This document shows, piece by piece, positions 53,146 through 62,796 of a stretch of 64,000 nucleotides of DNA. Source of the stretch: Saussurea involucrata (lineage: Eukaryota; Streptophyta; Magnoliopsida; Asterales; Asteraceae); NCBI GenBank assembly GCA_033807775.1, contig CM066326.1:95334873-95398872 (forward strand). Reading direction: 5' to 3'. A program made the translations under genes and the position numbers. Every line of letters starts with the position of its first letter. Positions within the stretch are counted from its first letter, which is position 1. The notes under the pieces are model-generated. The model ran no database searches. It saw only the letters and a list, made by a program, of their open reading frames with translations, and was not told where the DNA came from.

Positions 53146-53788
53146 TTTTAGAAAACTAATTTTAAAAAGGTTTTGAAATATTTTTGAAACAAGAGAAAAA
53201 TGTAAAATAGGGAGATATACCTGTTGTAGAATAAATGATTTTTATTCTTCCTGTTTATGTAGAATAATGACTTGCCAGCCTGCGATTTTTAAATCTCGGT
53301 TGATATTTTCCTTAACGGCCACCTGCCTAGCAGTACTCTGTATCTTCTTTGAGATTTTATCGCTCTGTCACTTATCATGGTTTTTTCTGATAAAGAGGAA
53401 AGGAATAAAAAGACTTTTATTATACAACTGGTAGCCCGAAGGCTTCCTTATTTTTACATCCTCTCTTGGAGGCTACTACTCACTATACATACTGAAAACT
53501 AAGAACATAAATTTTTGAGAGTGCTCTCAATTTTTGATGTCTCTAGACAGATAATTGTCCAAGACCGAATGCCTTTCTCTAATGGGACGACCTTCTTTTA
53601 TAGACCAAACGAATACTGTTATTGTTTGAATTATTGATTAGTGGTGGAGCCCGCTGGTAGTGCATTTCTCCATATTAGTTTTAATCAAAGTAGGCGGGGC
53701 CCATGCTTTTGAATTAATTTCCACCATTTAGTCGTAGTGGCTAAGTAATGGGTGGGACCCATTTTTCAATAATGCAGAAGGTGCAGTA
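53146..53788 (-). promoter_or_regulatory. Viral leader, inverted, complete (segment I)
   Basis: TATA complement at 53596-53603; poly(A) complement at 53416-53421. It ends transcription of the long minus-strand series MP-VAP-CP-Pol-TAV that lies to its right. Confidence 0.8.
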
Positions 53789-55222
53789 TTAATTTGTCGT
53801 GGACGTCTCATCTTCTGTAGATGGATTCTCTTTGTCTGAATTATTGCACTCACAGAAGGTGCAATGATGATCCTCAAACAGCTGAGTAGCGTGTTTGCAG
53901 AAGCTTTGTTTGGTAGCGACGCTGGCATCGATACTGTTGCTCATGAACTGTTCTCCGAAGCTGGAGAGTTTCTTCATGTCTTCTTGGTTGGTGTTACTGA
54001 AACTCCAACTGGTGATTATGCAGTGTTTGTTAGCATAATTAACCTTCTTCTTTGTTGTTCCTGAGATAGTTTCGAGAACTTTTTCTGCCACTCCTTTTAG
54101 TCCGTTGACACGTACTGGATGCAGAATTTCTGTAAAAGAGATATCCTTATCTTCAAGAGGTTGAGACAGCTCTAATTCTTTTCTTGATTTGGCGAGGCCG
54201 ATTTCAAGAAATTGGTAGGGATGATACCGGATTTCCTGTTGCCAGTCTGTAATCGAGCTGACGACATTGAAGTAGAGGGGTTCATCCTTGGCTTTAAGAA
54301 CTTTCTTTCGGAAATTCTTAATTGTTTCCACCATTAGTGCAGGGAAGAATTTTAATTCTTGTAGGTTGCAGCTAGGGTAGATGTTGTGGACTAATCCAGC
54401 CTGGAACGCTTGGAAGATTAGTTGTGGGTCTGCTCCTTCTAAGAAGTTGTACAGACTTTTGGACTTCTTATCTGTGGTGTAGAACCTTTCAGATATAAAA
54501 TTTTCTGCACATGCTGCTCGTGCTTTATTCCAAAGTGCTCGAAAATCATGGACCGAAAGAGGCTGATTTGCAAATTCTTCTTGGATTTCTCTTGGGATCA
54601 GGAATCTTTGATCTCTGTGTTCTTCTTTGGCCTGATGAATGTTAGGTCTGAGAAGAATCTTGTTGGGGGAGGTTCCTTCTTCGTAAGTTGCAAGACTGAG
54701 TCTAGCAGCTTCTTCTGTTCTGAACTTCCTTGATGTGGTTTTTCCTTCTTTGCAGAGGGTCTCCACAATACCCCAATCGGTGTGTATGCCTTTGTGTGGT
54801 CCTTTATAGATCACATAATATCTTGTCTGAGACATATCTTTTAAGGCTCCCAGATAATCTGGTACGAGTCTTCGTTCCTGCATAGATTTGTTAGTTGACA
54901 AAGTTGTCATTTTGCTGAGTCCTTCAGCTGTGGGATTAGTATTAGATACCAATCTACTGGTTGTGTTCGAAGAACTAGGACCAGTATTATCCTTTATCAT
55001 GCTTTTTAGCAAAGCATCAGCTTTCAACGGATTTGTTGATTCTTTACCATGAGCCGTTTGCTCAGGAATAGCCTTTGATTTAAGACTTTCGTCTTCCGGT
55101 ATTTTGGTTACCGTTGTGAAGCTTTCATGAAGCTTAATTTTTTGCTCAATAACTGAAATCTGAGCTTCATACTCCATCTGGAGTATTTTCTTTTTCATCC
55201 TCAGTGTATCGAGGTCTTCCAT
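53789..55222 (-). CDS. TAV: TAV, 477 aa (segment I), open
   Basis: Full length, no stops; same variant residues as the copy at 42435 (Met16, PLYFNVV). Confidence 0.92.
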   Translation of the reverse strand: MEDLDTLRMKKKILQMEYEAQISVIEQKIKLHESFTTVTKIPEDESLKSKAIPEQTAHGKESTNPLKADALLKSMIKDNTGPSSSNTTSRLVSNTNPTAEGLSKMTTLSTNKSMQERRLVPDYLGALKDMSQTRYYVIYKGPHKGIHTDWGIVETLCKEGKTTSRKFRTEEAARLSLATYEEGTSPNKILLRPNIHQAKEEHRDQRFLIPREIQEEFANQPLSVHDFRALWNKARAACAENFISERFYTTDKKSKSLYNFLEGADPQLIFQAFQAGLVHNIYPSCNLQELKFFPALMVETIKNFRKKVLKAKDEPLYFNVVSSITDWQQEIRYHPYQFLEIGLAKSRKELELSQPLEDKDISFTEILHPVRVNGLKGVAEKVLETISGTTKKKVNYANKHCIITSWSFSNTNQEDMKKLSSFGEQFMSNSIDASVATKQSFCKHATQLFEDHHCTFCECNNSDKENPSTEDETSTTN

Positions 55223-55346
55223 TTTTCAAAGTTTAGTTGAAAAAGTTTTTCTCTCTATCTCCCCCTCTCTTTTTGTAGGTGAATTGGTGAAGAAAGCGTC
55301 GTGAGAATCGTTTCTCTTATAGGGCTCAAGAGGAGCTTGGATGATG

Positions 55347-57359
55347 TCATGGGTGACATCCATGATTCTGGAAATCTCTCGTGAGGCAGTCGGCCAAAAC
55401 GTTCTTTTCTCCAGAAAGATGCTCAACAGTGAAAGAGTACCTGCTGAACCATGATTGCCATCGTATTTGACGACCTTGTTTGCTATCTCCTGTAATGTTA
55501 GTACGTAGGAAATATGTAAAATTTTTATTGTCTGTACGTACCAAAAAGGTAACTGGTGTAAGATACGCACTAAATTTTGTAATCACTCTTTTAACTGCGA
55601 GTAATTCTTTTTCATTGCTATGGAAATTTTTCTCAGCGGCTTTGAAGCTACCTGAACTATACCTGCAAATTTTTTCAATTTGATCGGAGGTTTTTGCCTT
55701 TAAAACTCCTCCCCAAAATTCGTCGGACGCATCGGTCTCGATTATTAAATTATCTTCTTTTAAAGGAAGATATAATTTAGGAAAAACAGTAAGATTTTTC
55801 TTGATCTTTTTGATGTAATCTGTGTCGGATTGTGTCCATTTGCCTTGAAGGGGCTTTCTCATGACTGCAAGTTTTTCGATATAAGTTTCAGCGTATGTTA
55901 AAACGCCTAAAAATCTTTGCAGTTGTTTTTTATCTTCTAGAACATTTGGAAACTTATGAAGATGTTCTAGGATATGTTTCTGAGGACTATGAGTCCCTTG
56001 ATCTATTTCTAGACCGAGAAAATTAATCTTTGTTTTAAAAAGATTAGCTTTCTTTTTAGAAAGAATTATTCCAAATTTTGAAATGTTATTTAGAACTTTT
56101 AAAACATGAAAATAGTGATCTCTTTCGTTATTGCTGAAAACGATGATGTCATCAACATAAACAGTGCAAAATCCTTCTAAACCTCTGAGAGCATTTTGCA
56201 TATGTCTTTGAAAGATACTTGGAGCTTGTTTTAACCCGAAGGGTACAACTCTCCATTGGTAATGGCCATCCGGACAAGTGAATGCTGTTAAGAGCTGAGA
56301 ATCTTCATCCAGTAGTACCTGCCAAAACCCAGACTTGCAATCGAAAGTGGAAAATATAATTTTTCCTCTTAAGAGTGTTAGTAATTCCTGCATGTTAGGA
56401 AGATTATGAGAGTCTCCTATGGTTGCAGTGTTGATGGCTTTATAATTAACCACCATTCTTTTATTTCCTCGTCGTTTTTCGGCTTCGTTTTCAACTAAAA
56501 AGGCCGGGGACATGTGAGGTGATTTTGATTCTTTGATCAAATTCATTTGTAAGAGTTCTTTTATCTGTTTAGAGAACTCTTCTCTGTCTTGAGGTGAGTA
56601 CTTCATTGGTTTTACTCTTACAACCGTATTAGGGTTTATGAGTTTTATTGATGCCTTCATCCAACCTTTAGTTTTCTGAGGATCAATAGGGTTTTCTGAA
56701 CAGACTTTTTCTAAGGTCTCTTCTATGGTTCTAAACCTGTCTATGTCTAAAAGATAGGCTTTATCTAAATTTTCCTGGGTAATATTCATTCCTGGGATTG
56801 GTTTAGTTTTTGAATCTTTTTTCATAGATTCTAAGAAGCCGGGTTTTCCAAGGCTGAATGCTTTGGTTACCTTTTGAATTATGACAATTTCCTTGTTAAG
56901 ATGGAAAGCTATCATGTCAGGCCATTGTATAAAAGGGCCATATAATTGACAGAAGTTGTTGCCAATTATTAAATCAATACCAGAATCTTGTTGGTAGATT
57001 GTTGGGAAGTTAAAAGCTTCTCCTGCAAATTCTATAGAAAGGTTTCTACAGACTTTGTTGATTATTATCGTCTTTTTGTCGGCGATAGTAGCTTTTATCT
57101 CTCTAAGAGAATTTTCCCAGAAGTCATTAGGGATGACTTCTTTGCTAGCAAGACAGAGTGAAGCACCTGTGTCTACATAGCAGTGTAATTTAAATTTCTT
57201 ATAACCTTTGAAGTTAAGGGTACCAGAAATATAAATTGAGTTTGGATTCGTTATATTTTTTAATGAATCCTGAGTTTTTTGAAGATTTAGACAAAAGTTT
57301 TTGTCTTCCTCCCCCTCCCATAAAATTTGCGGGATGCTATTCAGATTCGTCTGATTCAT
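55347..57359 (-). CDS. Pol: Polyprotein (segment I), 24-bp-deleted haplotype
   Basis: Open from the ATG at 57359. It shares the eight-codon deletion (near 55840) and the GCHP extension with 40298-42310. Protease, RT (YVDD) and RNase H motifs are present. Confidence 0.88.
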   Translation of the reverse strand: MNQTNLNSIPQILWEGEEDKNFCLNLQKTQDSLKNITNPNSIYISGTLNFKGYKKFKLHCYVDTGASLCLASKEVIPNDFWENSLREIKATIADKKTIIINKVCRNLSIEFAGEAFNFPTIYQQDSGIDLIIGNNFCQLYGPFIQWPDMIAFHLNKEIVIIQKVTKAFSLGKPGFLESMKKDSKTKPIPGMNITQENLDKAYLLDIDRFRTIEETLEKVCSENPIDPQKTKGWMKASIKLINPNTVVRVKPMKYSPQDREEFSKQIKELLQMNLIKESKSPHMSPAFLVENEAEKRRGNKRMVVNYKAINTATIGDSHNLPNMQELLTLLRGKIIFSTFDCKSGFWQVLLDEDSQLLTAFTCPDGHYQWRVVPFGLKQAPSIFQRHMQNALRGLEGFCTVYVDDIIVFSNNERDHYFHVLKVLNNISKFGIILSKKKANLFKTKINFLGLEIDQGTHSPQKHILEHLHKFPNVLEDKKQLQRFLGVLTYAETYIEKLAVMRKPLQGKWTQSDTDYIKKIKKNLTVFPKLYLPLKEDNLIIETDASDEFWGGVLKAKTSDQIEKICRYSSGSFKAAEKNFHSNEKELLAVKRVITKFSAYLTPVTFLVRTDNKNFTYFLRTNITGDSKQGRQIRWQSWFSRYSFTVEHLSGEKNVLADCLTRDFQNHGCHP

Positions 57360-58753
57360 CTGTACTTTCTTCCTCAGAGCTTGTGTAGTCTGAAAGAATT
57401 TGTACTTTGTGAACCTGCTGTTCACCTTCATAGATCTCTTCAAGGGGTTCATAACCATCTTTAATGGCGGTTTCAATTATCTTGATTTTATCAGGATATT
57501 GTTTTCTATTTGGGCACTCATTTGCATAGTGACCTTCTTCACTGCAAATCCAGCATCTGCATTTCTTCTTACCTTGTGGACAATTCTTGTCTGGAGGTCT
57601 TTTGTCAAATCCCTTCGAGGATTTTTTGAAGTACTTACCTGGGGAAAATCGTTTTTTTTCTTTTCCAGGTTGTTTTGGACTTCTTTTTGGACCTTCTGTA
57701 GTTCTTTTTCTTGAACTCGTAAGTCTTTTTTCCAATGTTTAGATCTTGGAAGTCTCCAACTGTTTTGCAGCACCTGATGCTTAAGTTTTTCAACTTCTTT
57801 TGTTGGTATCTGTCGTTACAGATCTTCGTGATTTCCTCTTTTGCAATCCTTGTTGCAAGGGCGAGACTCATTTTTGTCATTTGACTTGTTGCTTCTGTTC
57901 GCCATCTTTCTAGGCATTGATCTCCGATTATTGGGAGTTTCATGAGGTAGGCTGTTATCCATTGCTCATATTCGTTGGCCCAAGGGATATCATAGAGATT
58001 CTTCTCATAGATACAAGTAAATTTATCAAGATGACAAATTTGTGAAAGCTGAACCTTTGTGAGGTTGGCTCTTGCCTTTTCAGCCTTTTTTTGTATTTCT
58101 GAAAGTTCGTTATTCAGAAAGTCTTTTCCGAGGAAAACTGTATAAAACATATTTATAATTCCTCTAAAGAAATCTAGACCGTGGAGGTCTTGTTGCCATT
58201 CAAACATTTTTACTTGGCTTTGTACAATGCCGCTGGTTTTATGCTCAATGAGAGTTAAAACTGCCTTATAATCTTTAAGATCATCAATATTGGTTTGAAT
58301 GATCAATGAGATTTCTGTAGACCATCTTTTGATGATTTCTTCTCTTTCATCTAAATCTGTTATGCAATCTAGATTTAGGATGCCGATAGGTATGGCTGAG
58401 TTTGTAGGGTTAGGAATTCCTCTATGCATAGGCATGGAGAATTCTGCTGGCCTCCTTCTTCTTCTTCCTCCACCTTGAGAAGTACTTACGTATTCTTGCT
58501 CATCATCTGATAGATCTTCAAATCTAACCTTTTTAAGGTTTGTATTTTTTCCTTCAGAATCAGATTCAGTATCTGGTTCTTTGATTTTGAAAAGGTATTC
58601 ATCGAAGAGCTGTGGTTCTTCTTTGTATTTCTTTTCACATTCTTCTTCGCTTAAGGTGATAAGCTTCATAAACTTTTGATCGCAGAGATCAATGTTATTA
58701 AAGAAGAAGTTTTCTAGCCTTTCGGAGATTGGACTCGTTACTTGGCTGGCCAT
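57337..58753 (-). pseudogene. CP: Coat protein gene, frameshifted (segment I)
   Basis: Two bases shorter than the open copy: the A-rich stretch (T-rich on the plus strand, about 57653-57660) is reduced and has lost its interrupting G. The frame is lost just before the zinc knuckle. Confidence 0.92.
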
Positions 58754-59064
58754 ATTACAAGCTGAGAATGATCTCTTTTGCTTATAACTAGGTTTTTGTT
58801 TCCAATTGTTTCTTCAATATTTGGCGGGGAATAAAATTTCAGGTTTTTGTACTTTCCTGATTTTTCTTCCTTGTTGCAGGTGCAGCATGCCAATTTTTGT
58901 TCTGAAACAATCTTAGAGATGTCCGTAATTGTTTTTGCAGAGGCAACTTCAATTTCGGAAATCGTATCTGAACCATTACTGATAAGAGTATCAATCCTGG
59001 TTAAGATAATATCCATTTTTTGTGAAAGATTTAGAACATCTTCTCTAAGTCGTTCTAAACTCAT
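58738..59064 (-). CDS. VAP: Virion-associated-like protein, 108 aa (segment I)
   Basis: Open; consensus sequence, with the usual overlaps with MP and CP. Confidence 0.78.
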   Translation of the reverse strand: MSLERLREDVLNLSQKMDIILTRIDTLISNGSDTISEIEVASAKTITDISKIVSEQKLACCTCNKEEKSGKYKNLKFYSPPNIEETIGNKNLVISKRDHSQLVIWPAK

Positions 59065-60044
59065 GGTCCTGTTATATCCTTGAGTGTAAGGCTTATAGAG
59101 TCAATCTTTCTAGATATGGATTTAACCATTTCTCTGGTTGTAGAGGATCTAGGTTTTTCAAGAGGTTGGTCTTCTTGTAAAGTGGGTCTTTCTCCATAAA
59201 GGCTCTTGTTTTTGGAGATATCTAAAGCCCAACTTATATTATCATTAGTGATTTCACTAAAATGATTTTCTTTTATGGATCCAATTTCTTGAAAAAGATC
59301 ATCAATTTCGATTGTAGAGCTATTTTTGTAATCAATCGAATGATGGCTGTTGGCTAAAGCGTAGCCGAGAAGATAGGTAATAGTAAAAACCTTGTCTCCT
59401 TTGTTCATCATGTCGTCTCGTTCAAATTGGTGAACGAAACTTAGAATTTGGTTTAAGTTTTTGGTATTTAAACTTACGCCAAATTTTGGGTAAACGGTAA
59501 ACATAAACTTACCATAAGCCAAATTACCTTGAGCGACGCCTAGGAGGCTATCCCTTCGGTTGTTGATTCTATTGTCGAGTAAAGCCATTTTGATTGGGGT
59601 ATCGATCCCGTTTCTGAACTGAGCTTTGATAAGAATCTTTATAGCGCCAATATGCACAAATATTATCTTTTTCCTAGTATCCACAGGAATTTTTGAAAGT
59701 TTTTGATTTACTTCCTCTTTTGTCAAAAGTGGTAAATAAACCTGACCTGAGACATCATTGATGTCTATGGAAATTTCTTTTGTAGAAACACAGTAGAAAA
59801 TTTCGTTTTTCCTTCTAAAAGCGTTTTGCATGCTTTTTATTAAAGAATTTTCTATCTTAAAAACCTTTGTTTTGTCTAGGTTTAGATTTAATTTAGAAAT
59901 CTTTTTCAATAATTCCTGATGGATCATTAGGTTTGCCGAGTAACCAGATTCGTCTTCTTTTACAACTAGGATTTCTCCATCGCTAGACGAATTTGTTTCC
60001 TCATTAGGGTTATGGATTTCCTCAATCCCCCTCTCTGTAAACAT
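59061..60044 (-). CDS. MP: Movement protein, 327 aa (segment I), open
   Basis: The start at 60044 is the viral one; an upstream in-frame ATG at 60089 lies in the inverted neighbour and is an artefact of the join. One Asn to Ile change near residue 129. The primer site upstream is cut: only ggctctga remains. Confidence 0.88.
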   Translation of the reverse strand: MFTERGIEEIHNPNEETNSSSDGEILVVKEDESGYSANLMIHQELLKKISKLNLNLDKTKVFKIENSLIKSMQNAFRRKNEIFYCVSTKEISIDINDVSGQVYLPLLTKEEVNQKLSKIPVDTRKKIIFVHIGAIKILIKAQFRNGIDTPIKMALLDNRINNRRDSLLGVAQGNLAYGKFMFTVYPKFGVSLNTKNLNQILSFVHQFERDDMMNKGDKVFTITYLLGYALANSHHSIDYKNSSTIEIDDLFQEIGSIKENHFSEITNDNISWALDISKNKSLYGERPTLQEDQPLEKPRSSTTREMVKSISRKIDSISLTLKDITGP

Positions 60045-60087
60045 GGCTCTGATTTTATTGACACCAGATTTTATTGGTATCAGAGCC
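60045..60087. repeat. Head-to-head join at the primer binding site (I/J)
   Basis: Minus-strand MP ends in catggctctga (to 60053). A short spacer with gattttattg twice follows (60051-60060 and 60067-60076), then plus-strand primer site at 60075-60086. It forms the centre of an inverted repeat with arms of at least 3.9 kb. Confidence 0.9.
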
Positions 60088-61071
60088 ATGTTTACAGAGA
60101 GGGGGATTGAGGAAATCCATAACCCTAATGAGGAAACAAATTCGTCTAGCGATGGAGAAATCCTAGTTGTAAAAGAAGACGAATCTGGTTACTCGGCAAA
60201 CCTAATGATCCATAAGGAATTATTGAAAAAGATTTCTAAATTAAATCTAAACCTAGACAAAACAAAGGTTTTTAAGATAGAAAATTCTTTAATAAAAAGC
60301 ATGCAAAACGCTTTTAGAAGGAAAAACGAAATTTTCTACTGTGTTTCTACAAAAGAAATTTCCATAGACATCAACGATGTCTCAGGTCAGGTTTATTTAC
60401 CACTTTTGACAAAAGAGGAAGTAAATCAAAAACTTTCAAAAATTCCTGTGGATACTAGGAAAAAGATAAACTTTGTGCATATTGGCGCTATAAAGATTCT
60501 TATCAAAGCTCAGTTCAGAAACGGGATCGATACCCCAATCAAAATGGCTTTACTCGACAACAGAATCAACAACCGAAGGGATAGCCTCCTAGGCGTCGCT
60601 CAAGGTAATTTGGCTTATGGTAAGTTTATGTTTACCGTTTACCCAAAATTTGGCGTAAGTTTAAATACCAAAAACTTAAACCAAATTCTAAGTTTCGTTC
60701 ACCAATTTGAACGAGACGACATGATGAACAAAGGAGACAAGGTTTTTACTATTACCTATCTTCTCGGCTACGCTTTAGCCAACAGCCATCATTCGATTGA
60801 TTACAAAAATAGCTCTACAATCGAAATTGATGATCTTTTTCAAGAAATTGGATCCATAAAAGAAAATCATTTTAGTGAAATAACTAATGATAATATAAGT
60901 TGGGCTTTAGATATCTCCAAAAACAAGAGCCTTTATGGAGAAAGACCCACTTTACAAGAAGACCAACCTCTTGAAAAACCTAGATCCTCTACAACCAGAG
61001 AAATGGTTAAATCCATATCTAGAAAGATTGACTCTATAATCCTTACACTCAAGGATATAACAGGACCATGA
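60088..61071 (+). CDS. MP: Movement protein, 327 aa (segment J), open
   Basis: The start at 60088 is two bases past the primer site; the upstream in-frame ATG at 60043 belongs to the join. Private changes: Gln to Lys near residue 44, Ser to Ile near 318. No leader upstream. Confidence 0.88.
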   Translation: MFTERGIEEIHNPNEETNSSSDGEILVVKEDESGYSANLMIHKELLKKISKLNLNLDKTKVFKIENSLIKSMQNAFRRKNEIFYCVSTKEISIDINDVSGQVYLPLLTKEEVNQKLSKIPVDTRKKINFVHIGAIKILIKAQFRNGIDTPIKMALLDNRINNRRDSLLGVAQGNLAYGKFMFTVYPKFGVSLNTKNLNQILSFVHQFERDDMMNKGDKVFTITYLLGYALANSHHSIDYKNSSTIEIDDLFQEIGSIKENHFSEITNDNISWALDISKNKSLYGERPTLQEDQPLEKPRSSTTREMVKSISRKIDSIILTLKDITGP

Positions 61072-61394
61072 GTTTAGAACGACTTAGAGAAGATGTTCTA
61101 AATCTTTCACAAAAAATGGATATTATCTTAACCAGGATTGATACTCTTATCAGTAATGGTTCAGATACGATTTCCGAAATTGAAGTTGCCTCTGCAAAAA
61201 CAATTACGGACATCTCTAAGATTGTTTCAGAACAAAAATTGGCATGCTGCACCTGCAACAAGGAAGAAAAATCAGGAAAGTACAAAAACCTGAAATTTTA
61301 TTCCCCGCCAAATATTGAAGAAACAATTGGAAACAAAAACCTAGTTATAAGCAAAAGAGATCATTCTCAGCTTGTAATATGGCCAGCCAAGTAA
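61068..61394 (+). CDS. VAP: Virion-associated-like protein, 108 aa (segment J)
   Basis: Open, consensus sequence. Confidence 0.78.
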   Translation: MSLERLREDVLNLSQKMDIILTRIDTLISNGSDTISEIEVASAKTITDISKIVSEQKLACCTCNKEEKSGKYKNLKFYSPPNIEETIGNKNLVISKRDHSQLVIWPAK

Positions 61395-62796
61395 CGAGTC
61401 CAATCTCCGAAAGGCTAGAAAACTTCTTCTTTAATAACATTGATCTCTGCGATCAAAAGTTTATGAAGCTTATCACCTTAAGCGAAGAAGAATGTGAAAA
61501 GAAATACAAAGAAGAACCACAGCTCTTCGATGAATACCTTTTCAAAATCAAAGAACCAGATACTGAATCTGATTCTGAAGGAAAAAATACAAACCTTAAA
61601 AAGGTTAGATTTGAAGATCTATCAGATGATGAGCAAGAATACGTAAGTACTTCTCAAGGTGGAGGAAGAAGAAGAAGGAGACCAGCAGAATTCTCCATGC
61701 CTATGCATAGAGGAATTCCTAACCCTACAAACTCAGCCATACCTATCGGCATCCTAAATCTAGATTGCATAACAGATTTAGATGAAAGAGAAGAAATCAT
61801 CAAAAGATGGTCTACAGAAATCTCATTGATCATTCAAACCAATATTGATGATCTTAAAGATTATAAGGCAGTTTTAACTCTCATTGAGCATAAAACCAGC
61901 GGCATTGTACAAAGCCAAGTAAAAATGTTTGAATGGCAACAAGACCTCCACGGTCTAGATTTCTTTAGAGGAATTATAAATATGTTTTATACAGTTTTCC
62001 TCGGAAAAGACTTTCTGAATAACGAACTTTCAGAAATACAAAAAAAGGTTGAAAAGGCAAGAGCCAACCTCACAAAGGTTCAGCTTTCACAAATTTGTCA
62101 TCTTGATAAATTTACTTGTATCTATGAGAAGAATCTCTATGATATCCCTTGGGCCAACGAATATGAGCAATGGATAACAGCCTACCTCATGAAACTCCCA
62201 ATAATCGGAGATCAATGCCTAGAAAGATGGCGAACAGAAGCAACAAGTCAAATGACAAAAATGAGTCTCGCCCTTGCAACAAGGATTGCAAAAGAGGAAA
62301 TCACGAAGATCTGTAACGACAGATACCAACAAAAGAAGTTGAAAAACTTAAGCATCAGGTGCTGCAAAACAGTTGGAGACTTCCAAGATCTAAACATTGG
62401 AAAAAAGACTTACGAGTTCAAGAAAAAGAACTACAGAAGGTCCAAAAAGAAGTCCAAAACAACCTGGAAAAGAAAAAAAAACGATTTTCCCCAGGTAAGT
62501 ACTTCAAAAAATCCTCGAAGGGATTTGACAAAAGACCTCCAGACAAGAATTGTCCACAAGGTAAGAAGAAATGCAGATGCTGGATTTGCAGTGAAGAAGG
62601 TCACTATGCAAATGAGTGCCCAAATAGAAAACAATATCCTAATAAAATCAAGATAATTGAAACCGCCATTAAAGATGGTTATGAACCCCTTGAAGAGATC
62701 TATGAAGGTGAACAGCAGGTTCACAAAGTACAAATTCTTTCAGACTACACAAGCTCTGAGGAAGAAAGTACAGATGAATCAGACGAATCTGAATAG
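61379..62796 (+). pseudogene. CP: Coat protein gene, frameshifted (segment J)
   Basis: One base shorter than the open copy in the A run at about 62473-62481, where the interrupting G is also lost. The frame ends at 62656 without the knuckle; the knuckle frame is open to 62796. Confidence 0.92.

Noticed and set aside
59045..60089. 342-aa versions of the movement protein (also 60043-61071)
   Set aside because: The extra 15 N-terminal residues come from the inverted neighbour across the head-to-head join; the viral start is 15 codons later.
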